Below are positions 1-5,636 of a DNA stretch of 16,942 bases, piece after piece. The DNA comes from a bacterium (Candidatus Gribaldobacteria) CG10_big_fil_rev_8_21_14_0_10_41_12. Lineage in GTDB: Bacteria > Patescibacteriota > Minisyncoccia > Minisyncoccales > CG1-02-41-26. The DNA lies in contig PFAV01000073.1 of NCBI GenBank assembly GCA_002773545.1, positions 1 through 16,942 of the forward strand, read 5' to 3'. Numbering within the stretch: the first letter of the stretch is position 1; each line of letters begins with the position of its first letter. Position numbers and translations under genes: made by a program. The notes below the pieces were generated by a model. The model was not told where the DNA came from. It was given only the letters and a program-made list of their open reading frames with translations, and searched no databases.

Positions 1-22
1 GGTTGTCTTGAAATTAACTTTG

Positions 23-54
23 CAACAAATATGAACGATCGTTCATATTTGTTG
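23..54. repeat. 32-bp perfect palindrome with LexA-box-like core
   Basis: Bases 23-38 are the exact reverse complement of 39-54, with no loop, which suits a dimer-bound operator or cruciform better than a terminator. The centre reads GAAC-GATC-GTTC, which fits the GAAC-N4-GTTC core of Gram-positive LexA (DinR) boxes. A possible -10 (TAAAAT, 55-60) follows immediately, but only a weak -35 lies inside the palindrome. It may equally belong to the 3' end of a gene left of the window. The palindrome is certain; the function is inference. Confidence 0.6.
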
Positions 55-76
55 TAAAATCTAATCTTCAAAATTC

Positions 77-112
77 AAAATAACCCCCTCCCAGTTGGGA
101 GGGGGTTATTTT
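77..112. terminator. Bidirectional intrinsic terminator
   Basis: A 16-bp perfect stem (77-92 with 97-112) has a 4-nt loop AGTT, a C5TC3/G3AG5 core and A-rich/T-rich flanks on both sides. It can therefore stop transcription from either direction. It separates whatever lies left of the window from the small gene at 166. Confidence 0.8.
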
Positions 113-165
113 GTCTGCCCGCGATAAAACGGCAAAATCAGTCCTTTCAAAAAGAGGTGCTAAAA

Positions 166-351
166 ATGTGCTTTGGACAAGGATTCCCAATGTATCCAAT
201 AAAAAAATCCAAAGAATGCTGTCCTTTGGGTTATAAGAGACGAAATCGCTGGTGCTTAAAAAAATGCACATCCATGGCAAGATACCCACGACCTGGCCAT
301 GGTGGCAATCCACCTACAGTAGATCCGTTTCCCTGCGAAGACAAAGAATAG
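166..351 (+). CDS. Small basic Cys-rich protein, function unknown
   Basis: A 61-residue ORF. I chose the ATG at 166 over the in-frame GTG at 157 because the purine-rich AAAGAGG (151-157) then sits 8 nt upstream as a ribosome binding site. The product has Cys at 2, 21, 22, 33, 37 and 57, including a CC pair and a C-x3-C, a basic middle (KRRNRW) and a Gly/Pro-rich tail. No signal peptide or membrane segment is visible. It stands alone between two terminators (77-112 and 363-395), so it would be monocistronic. The cysteine spacing could hold a metal or disulfides, but I do not recognise the family. An ORF this short may be chance; the binding site and isolated unit argue for a gene. Confidence 0.45.
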   Translation: MCFGQGFPMYPIKKSKECCPLGYKRRNRWCLKKCTSMARYPRPGHGGNPPTVDPFPCEDKE

Positions 352-362
352 GGGAACGAACC

Positions 363-395
363 AAAAAGGAAGGAGTTTCACTCCTTCCTTTTTTC
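363..395 (+). terminator. Intrinsic terminator, 9-3-9 palindrome type
   Basis: The arms GGAAGGAGT and ACTCCTTCC, with loop TTC, are extended by A-T pairs and followed by a T run (389-394). It closes the unit of the small gene at 166. Apart from one compensated base pair (T-A for C-G), the core equals the palindromes embedded in murD at 5891-5940 and 6777-6826. Confidence 0.8.
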
Positions 396-417
396 TTTTC
401 TTTTTGGTTTTTCACAG

Positions 418-446
418 TTGCGCCCGCTGTGGTTTTTGGGTATGAT
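418..446 (+). promoter_or_regulatory. Candidate sigma-70 promoter of tyrS
   Basis: TTGCGC (418-423), a 17-nt spacer and TATGAT (441-446). The expected start of transcription, 6-7 nt beyond the -10, falls on the tyrS ATG at 453, which implies a leaderless mRNA. It lies just after a terminator, where a new promoter is needed. Confidence 0.45.
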
Positions 447-452
447 AGGGGA

Positions 453-1661
453 ATGAAAATAAATACTGACCCAAACAAAATCAAGGATATTTTAGAGAGG
501 GGAGTAGAGGAGGTGATTGACAGAGGGCATCTGGAAACGGCTTTGCGGTCTGGCAAGCAATTGCGGGCGAAGCTTGGCATTGACCCAACAAGCCCCAATA
601 TTCATATTGGCCGAGCTGTTCCTTTATTTAAGCTTAGAGATTTCCAAGAGCTTGGACACAAAATTGTCTTGATTATCGGCGACTTCACTGGCGTAATTGG
701 CGACACTTCAGACAAAGACAGCGAGCGGCCAATGCTCACAGAAGTAGAGGTTAAAAAAAATCTTGAAAGCTATATCAAGCAGGCCGAAAAAGTTATTGAT
801 GTAAAAAAATGCGAAGTTCGCTATAATAGCGAATGGCTGGGTAAATTGAATTACCACGAAATTGGCCGGCAGGCCGATATTTTTTCGCTAAGCGAATTTA
901 TCGCGCGGGAAAATATTAAAAAAAGATTAGACGCGGGCAAGAGAATATCGTTAAGAGAGTTGCTTTATCCTCTGATGCAGGGGTATGACTCGGTGGCCAT
1001 TAAGGCGGATGTGGAAATTGGCGGCACCGACCAACGGTTTAATTTGCTGGCTGGCCGAGAGTTGCAGCGCCGCTACAACCAAGAGCCGCAAGACATCATC
1101 ACCAACCCTTTAATTGAGGGTTTAGATGGCCGAAAAATGAGCTCAAGTTGGGGCAATGGCATTAATCTATTTGATCCCGCCGATGATATGTTTGGCAAGG
1201 TAATGTCGCTTAAGGATGAATTAATTATAAAATATTTTATTTTGACCACTAGGGTGGGTCTAGCTGAAATTAAAAAATATCAAAAGCAATTAGTCAGCGG
1301 CCACAACCCGCGCGACTTAAAAGTGAAATTAGCTTTTGAGATTGTTAGACAATACCATGGCGAAGCGGCCAGTCAAAAAGCCAAAACCGAGTTTGAAAAT
1401 GTTTTCCAAAAAAAAGAGTTGCCCAGCGACATGCCCGAATGGCCAGCTAAAAAAGGGGAGTATAATATCTTAGATTTATTGTTTGAAAGCGAATTAACTC
1501 CATCAAAAGCCGAGGCCAAAAGAATGGTTGCAGCGGGCGCTGTTGAGATAAGCGGCCAAACAAAAACTGATTGGCAAGAGATTATAAAAATTGAAAATGG
1601 CATAACCATTCAAGTTGGCAAAAGAAAATTTATCAAAATTCTATGTCCAAAATTTTTATAA
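453..1661 (+). CDS. tyrS: Tyrosyl-tRNA synthetase
   Basis: Class I aminoacyl-tRNA synthetase charging tRNA-Tyr in the cytoplasm; 402 residues, normal for bacterial TyrRS. The ATP-site signature HIGR is at 51-54, the tyrosine pocket YPLMQGYDS at 172-180, GGTDQRFNL at 190-198, and the KMSSS loop (KMSKS family) at 228-232. A C-terminal S4 RNA-binding domain covers about 340-395. The reading frame stays open upstream to 252, but those 67 residues are unlike TyrRS and run through a terminator. The ATG at 453 starts exactly where family similarity begins and is preferred. The 3' end overlaps the response-regulator gene by 19 bp, so the two are probably translationally coupled. No tRNA or T-box structure is visible upstream. 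Confidence 0.96.
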   Translation: MKINTDPNKIKDILERGVEEVIDRGHLETALRSGKQLRAKLGIDPTSPNIHIGRAVPLFKLRDFQELGHKIVLIIGDFTGVIGDTSDKDSERPMLTEVEVKKNLESYIKQAEKVIDVKKCEVRYNSEWLGKLNYHEIGRQADIFSLSEFIARENIKKRLDAGKRISLRELLYPLMQGYDSVAIKADVEIGGTDQRFNLLAGRELQRRYNQEPQDIITNPLIEGLDGRKMSSSWGNGINLFDPADDMFGKVMSLKDELIIKYFILTTRVGLAEIKKYQKQLVSGHNPRDLKVKLAFEIVRQYHGEAASQKAKTEFENVFQKKELPSDMPEWPAKKGEYNILDLLFESELTPSKAEAKRMVAAGAVEISGQTKTDWQEIIKIENGITIQVGKRKFIKILCPKFL

Positions 1662-2011
1662 TTGAAGACGAACCCTTGTTGAGAGAAATGTATTGCCAAG
1701 TTTTTGCTGAACACGGATTTGAGGTTATATCAGCGGAAAGCGCTGAAGAGGGTTTGATAATGATAGAGCAAGAAGTTCCGGATTTAATTTTATTAGATAT
1801 TTTATTGCCCAACGCCAGCGGTTTGGAAATGTTAGAACAATTGAGACATATTCCCAGCAATATAGCTAAAACTAAAGTGGTAGCTTTTTCTAATTACGAC
1901 AATAAAATTGCCAGAGAAAAAGCTAAAACATTAGGCGTGCTGGACTACTTAATCAAAACTGAGTTCAGTCCCCAGGAAATCGTAGAAAGAATAATGACTT
2001 ATCTCTCATAA
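1643..2011 (+). CDS. Single-domain CheY-like response regulator
   Basis: A stand-alone receiver domain of 122 residues with no output domain. The acidic pocket E8-D9-E10 follows the first beta strand. The phospho-acceptor D52 lies in LILLDILLP, the switch Ser is S83, and the conserved Lys is K105 in DYLIKTE. It would be phosphorylated by a histidine kinase and act through protein contacts, but no kinase gene is in the window. The start overlaps tyrS by 19 bp, and the next gene begins 8 nt after its stop, so it sits inside a tyrS-regulator-carboxypeptidase-mraY operon. The pairing with cell-wall genes may be functional or only reflect genome compaction. Its partner and target cannot be told from sequence. 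Confidence 0.9.
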   Translation: MSKIFIIEDEPLLREMYCQVFAEHGFEVISAESAEEGLIMIEQEVPDLILLDILLPNASGLEMLEQLRHIPSNIAKTKVVAFSNYDNKIAREKAKTLGVLDYLIKTEFSPQEIVERIMTYLS

Positions 2012-2019
2012 CATAAATT

Positions 2020-2946
2020 ATGAAAAAAATAATTTCCATCTTTTTAATAGCCATCGTTAGCGGGGCAATTGTCGGTTTTGGAATCAATGATTGGCAAAAA
2101 ACAACTTTTGCTTACAAGCAGTCCTTCACAGCCAACATAGAGCAGGCCGCCTCCCAAGCCGACAGCCTAACCGCGCCCGGCCAAGAACCAAAAATCGCGG
2201 CCGCCAGCGCTTTGCTGGCCGAAATAACTGAAAATGGCGAACCTAAAATTATCTTTGCCAAAAACCAAGAACAAAAAAATCCTATTGCCAGCTTAACAAA
2301 AATAATGACGGCTGTCATAGCCAGCGAATTTTACGAAAAAAATCAAACTATTATCATCAACAAACAAGCCATAGAACAGTTTGACGCCAGCGGCAACCTA
2401 AAAGCAGGGGAGCAGTTTAATTTAAATAACTTACTGCGAGTTATGCTGATTGAATCCAGCAACGACGCGGCTTTTGCTTTAACCGAACCAATGGCCGGGC
2501 CAGCTGGCTTTGTGGCTTTAATGAACCTCAAAGCCAAGGATTTGGGCCTGGAAAATACCGCCTTTTTTAGCCCGAGCGGCCTTGACCCCGAAGATGCTGG
2601 CTTGCCAGCCGAACAAATCAATCAATCAACTGTGATTGACTTAGCCAAGTTAGCTCAATTCGTTGTTTATCATCATCCTGAAATAACCAAAATTTTAAGC
2701 GAAAAAGAAACAGCCGTTTATTCGCAAGGCAACGAATTTTACCACTCATTAGTCAATACCAACGAATTATTGGGCAAGTTTTCCAGCATCATTGGCGGCA
2801 AAACCGGCACCACCGAGCGGGCTGGCGGCTGTTTATTGCTGATCTTGCAAGGTAAAAACCCGCCAAGCCGTTTCGTGGCCGTGGTGCTAAATTCGCCCGA
2901 CAAATTTAAGGATATGGAAAACATTATTACCGCTTATGGCTTCTGA
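2020..2946 (+). CDS. Serine D-Ala-D-Ala carboxypeptidase (peptidase S11, PBP5/DacA-like)
   Basis: Exported penicillin-binding protein that trims the terminal D-Ala from peptidoglycan stem peptides. All three motifs are present: S91-L-T-K94 (nucleophile and base), S146-S-N148, and K261-T-G263. Residues 1-23 form a signal peptide or anchor (positive start, then a hydrophobic run). At 308 residues it ends soon after the catalytic domain and lacks the C-terminal beta domain and amphipathic tail of E. coli PBP5, so the N-terminal segment may be its only anchor. It starts 8 nt after the response regulator and overlaps mraY by 11 bp. It could instead be a PBP7-like endopeptidase; the motifs do not separate these. 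Confidence 0.92.
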   Translation: MKKIISIFLIAIVSGAIVGFGINDWQKTTFAYKQSFTANIEQAASQADSLTAPGQEPKIAAASALLAEITENGEPKIIFAKNQEQKNPIASLTKIMTAVIASEFYEKNQTIIINKQAIEQFDASGNLKAGEQFNLNNLLRVMLIESSNDAAFALTEPMAGPAGFVALMNLKAKDLGLENTAFFSPSGLDPEDAGLPAEQINQSTVIDLAKLAQFVVYHHPEITKILSEKETAVYSQGNEFYHSLVNTNELLGKFSSIIGGKTGTTERAGGCLLLILQGKNPPSRFVAVVLNSPDKFKDMENIITAYGF

Positions 2947-3994
2947 ACACATTATTAAGGTTTTACTGCTTTGCGCTTTTTCTTCAATATTGGCTGTCTT
3001 GTGGACGCCATTTTTGACTAACTTTTTATACAAACATAAAATGTGGCGCAAAACCGCCCGCGTTAAAGCCATTGACGGCTCTCCGGCCACGGTTTTTCAC
3101 CAGTTACACAAAGAAAAAGAGGTTTCCACGCCGCGAATGGGCGGGTTGCTGATTTGGCTCACCACGGTGTTTGTGATTTTTTTATTTGCCATACTTGACG
3201 CCATTTTCCCGCGAAACCCTGTTTGGAGCCATCTCAACTTTTTATCTCGCAGCCAAACCTGGCTACCCTTGGGATTATTAGTGGCGGGCAGTTTATTAGG
3301 GCTGGGAGATGATATTTTGCAGGTTTTGAGCAAGGGTAAATATGTGGGCGGGGGCATGCGTTTTACCCGAAGATTGGCTATTGTGCTATTAATGGGCTTG
3401 ATTGGAGCATGGTGGTTTTATTTTAAGCTGGGTTATAGCTCCATCCATATTCCAGGCAACGGCGAGATAGAAATTGGCCTGTGGTATTTGCCGCTGTTTG
3501 TCATAACTACTCTGGCTTGCTGGGCGGGCGGAGTGATTGACGGCATTGATGGCTTGGCTGGCGGCGTTTTTAGTATAATGTTTGGCGCTTTCACCATTAT
3601 TGCCTACACCAACGGCCAATACGATATAGCTACTCTCTGCGCGGTGATTGCCGGGGCTACTTTGTCTTTTTTATGGTTCAATATCCCGCCGGCCCGCTTT
3701 TATATGAGCGAAACCGGCTCGCTCGGCCTAACAGTTGTTTTGGCGGCCGTGGCTTTTTTAACTGATTCTTTACTGGTTTTGCCGATAATAGCGGGGCTTT
3801 TAGTGGTTGAAGTTGGCTCAATTATTATCCAGCTTTTTTCCAAAAAGTTTTTCCACAAAAAAATATTTCTTTGTACACCTATTCATCACCATTTAGAAGC
3901 CATCGGCTGGTCGCGGGAAAAAATCACCATGCGCTTTTGGATAGTCAACTTAGTGCTAGCCATCATCGGCGTAGCCATTAGATTGCTGGGCTAA
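2936..3994 (+). CDS. mraY: Phospho-N-acetylmuramoyl-pentapeptide transferase (MraY), divergent
   Basis: Polytopic membrane enzyme making lipid I from UDP-MurNAc-pentapeptide and undecaprenyl phosphate; 352 residues, typical length. It shows STPRMGG (64-70), the Asp pair D125-D126 in GLGDD, the DGIDGLAGG segment (202-210) and the C-terminal TPIHHH (314-319) followed by RFWIV, the MraY-specific His signature. Many hydrophobic helices are present throughout. The usual loop FMGDxGSL, whose Asp (D267 in Aquifex numbering) is catalytic or Mg-binding, reads YMSETGSL (257-263), so Asp is replaced by E259. The segment before DGIDGLA also departs from the usual NLTDG. WecA-like activity is an alternative, but the HHH motif and mur neighbours favour MraY. 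Confidence 0.9.
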   Translation: MASEHIIKVLLLCAFSSILAVLWTPFLTNFLYKHKMWRKTARVKAIDGSPATVFHQLHKEKEVSTPRMGGLLIWLTTVFVIFLFAILDAIFPRNPVWSHLNFLSRSQTWLPLGLLVAGSLLGLGDDILQVLSKGKYVGGGMRFTRRLAIVLLMGLIGAWWFYFKLGYSSIHIPGNGEIEIGLWYLPLFVITTLACWAGGVIDGIDGLAGGVFSIMFGAFTIIAYTNGQYDIATLCAVIAGATLSFLWFNIPPARFYMSETGSLGLTVVLAAVAFLTDSLLVLPIIAGLLVVEVGSIIIQLFSKKFFHKKIFLCTPIHHHLEAIGWSREKITMRFWIVNLVLAIIGVAIRLLG

Positions 3995-4028
3995 AAAATA
4001 TTACAAAGCAATGCGAACTTTTTTATCG

Positions 4029-4051
4029 TAGGGCGGAGTCTCTCCGCCCTA
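4029..4051. repeat. REP-like hairpin, 10-bp arms, 3-nt loop
   Basis: Arms TAGGGCGGAG and CTCCGCCCTA are perfect, with loop TCT. It follows mraY by 34 bases. A T run starts at 4061, too far for a standard terminator, though it may weakly stop the mraY transcript. Its format (about 9-3-9) matches the other short palindromes in the window. Confidence 0.6.
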
Positions 4052-4076
4052 AGTATAATGTTTTTTTCCTTAACGA

Positions 4077-4116
4077 TTGACAGGATACCACGCCTGTTAA
4101 GGCGTGTAGGATGTCA
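4077..4116. repeat. Second hairpin in the mraY-4198 gap
   Basis: Core arms CACGCCT (4089-4095) and AGGCGTG (4100-4106) have a 4-nt loop. GACA/TGTC ends further out add partial pairing. Together with 4029-4051 it makes the 203-bp gap between mraY and the sigma-like gene almost entirely hairpin sequence plus AT-rich DNA, as expected at an insertion junction. No clear promoter was found here. Confidence 0.5.
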
Positions 4117-4197
4117 TAAAAATTCGTAATATTTTTTAATAATTTCATACTTGTTAGATTCTCAAAAAACTCTTAATAAAAGGGAAAGGAGCTTACG

Positions 4198-5565
4198 ATG
4201 CGCGAAATAGATAACGAGTTATTGATAGGTTTATATGTTGAGCAAGAGATGAGCTTGCGGCGAATAGAAAAAGAGTTTAATCTGCCTAAGGGCAGAGCAA
4301 AAAAACTGCTGATAAACTACGAAGTTCCGGTTAGAACGAGAAAGCAGCAGTGCAATACGCCGAACCATAAAGCCCGCCAGCAAGATGTTGACTACATAGC
4401 GAATCAAATAATCGCTGCTGAAAAAAGCTGGCAAGATCCCAAAATTAGAGCAAAAAAAATTGCTGGCATAATTGAGGCCAACGAACGGCCAGAAGTTAAA
4501 GAAAAAAAGAGGACGGCTGCTCTAAATGCCCTGCGAAATCCTCTGTATTGTTTGGAAATTAGGAACGCTTCCAGACAATATTGGAGTATTCCTGAAAATC
4601 ACGAACGACATTCGCTGACTATGCGGGAAGTTGCTAAAAGACCAGACTATCAAGAAGCGGTTTCAATGGGCTTGAGGGAATATTGGGCAAAACCCGGCAA
4701 AAGAGCGCAAAGGGCGCTTGTTTCCGCCGCCATATGGCTAAGGCCTGGTATGAGGGAGCAAATTAGGCGCTCTTTAATCAGAAATTGGGACGAACGACTG
4801 CGCTTGCAATCTATCTTGTGGGGCTTTGACAAAAAATTGCCGGCTTTTTCTAAAGAAGAAGAGGCGGATTTTTTCAAAATGGTAGTAAAGGGAAATAATA
4901 AAGCCAGGTATGAATTTTTTTGCCGTAATATGGGTTTAGCTGAAAAACTATCTTGGAGAATCTGGCAAAATATCGCCATAATTTTCCCGGACTACCAGGA
5001 AATGGACATTGATCTTGAGGTTATCAAACAGGAGGCCTATGTAGCTCTTGGCAGAGCCATAAAGGAGTATGACCCCAAACATTTTGGGACAGCTTTTTCA
5101 TCCCTGGCTTATATTTCAGTGCCACAAAAAATCATCAAGGCGCTGCACGATTATGGCCGGTTGGTGAGAGTACCCATAAAGGCCGTCGGGATTTACAACG
5201 GCGAAACTCTTAGGAGCCCCTTATATGTCGATGGCGTTAAACTAGACGACGAGACGGAAGCGGTAGAAGATGGATTTTCTTTCTTTTTGCCTGAAGAACA
5301 AATGAAGCAGCCGCACCTACGCAAACAAGATGGCGATGACTTCTTCGCGCTTGACAAAGAAGAGGTGCTCCGACTTATCAGAAAAAGAGTACCACGACTT
5401 CCAGAAAGAAAGTTGCACATATTAGAATTAAGAATGAACGGACTTACTTATCAGGAAATAGGCATTATAGAAAGGATCAGCCGCGAGAGAGTTCGCCAAA
5501 TTCTTAAAGAAATAATGGCGCGGGCGAGTGTTGTTATAAAAGAGCTTGCTGCCACGCTCCGATAA
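4198..5565 (+). CDS. Sigma-70-like factor fused to HTH and tandem NUMOD-like repeats
   Basis: A 455-residue protein with three parts. Residues 6-46 look like a helix-turn-helix (SLRRIEKEFNLPKGRAKKLL). Residues 78-198 contain about seven tandem units of 16-18 residues, each opening with a (W/R)xxP-type turn followed by a basic helix: WQDP78, ERP96, RNP113, WSIP129, KRP147, WAKP163, WLRP180. They resemble the nuclease-associated modular (NUMOD3-type) DNA-binding repeats of homing endonucleases. Residues 218-327 match sigma region 2 (ALGRAIKEYDPKHFGTAFSS, then ALHDYGRLVRVP). Region 3 seems reduced to an acidic linker (337-368). Residues 398-446 match region 4 with its recognition helix (ISRERVRQI). 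AGGAG (4187-4191) is the clearest Shine-Dalgarno in the window. The gene interrupts the mur cluster and has its own terminator. It is probably a DNA-binding transcription initiation factor; the target is unknown. Confidence 0.75.
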   Translation: MREIDNELLIGLYVEQEMSLRRIEKEFNLPKGRAKKLLINYEVPVRTRKQQCNTPNHKARQQDVDYIANQIIAAEKSWQDPKIRAKKIAGIIEANERPEVKEKKRTAALNALRNPLYCLEIRNASRQYWSIPENHERHSLTMREVAKRPDYQEAVSMGLREYWAKPGKRAQRALVSAAIWLRPGMREQIRRSLIRNWDERLRLQSILWGFDKKLPAFSKEEEADFFKMVVKGNNKARYEFFCRNMGLAEKLSWRIWQNIAIIFPDYQEMDIDLEVIKQEAYVALGRAIKEYDPKHFGTAFSSLAYISVPQKIIKALHDYGRLVRVPIKAVGIYNGETLRSPLYVDGVKLDDETEAVEDGFSFFLPEEQMKQPHLRKQDGDDFFALDKEEVLRLIRKRVPRLPERKLHILELRMNGLTYQEIGIIERISRERVRQILKEIMARASVVIKELAATLR

Positions 5566-5574
5566 ACGAACTAT

Positions 5575-5609
5575 AGCAGAAGCTTAACAAATAGCTTCTG
5601 CTTTTTTTT
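5575..5609 (+). terminator. Intrinsic terminator of the sigma-like gene
   Basis: Arms AGCAGAAGCT (5575-5584) and AGCTTCTGCT (5593-5602) pair perfectly around an 8-nt loop, followed by eight T. It lies 9 nt after the stop codon and isolates the sigma-like gene from murD. Confidence 0.88.
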
Positions 5610-5621
5610 GTTTGAAATTTA

Positions 5622-5630
5622 TGGTATTTT
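5622..5630 (+). promoter_or_regulatory. Candidate extended -10 promoter of murD
   Basis: TGG-TATTTT fits TGn plus a -10 box. The T run of the preceding terminator is all that stands at -35. Transcription should start at about 5637, which is the A of the murD ATG, so the mRNA would be leaderless. murD needs its own promoter because a terminator directly precedes it. Confidence 0.4.
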
Positions 5631-5636
5631 AAAAGA

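Noticed and set aside
252..452. N-terminal extension of tyrS from the upstream in-frame ATG at 252
   Set aside because: It overlaps the small Cys-rich ORF and a strong terminator, and has no TyrRS similarity; the promoter and family start point to 453.
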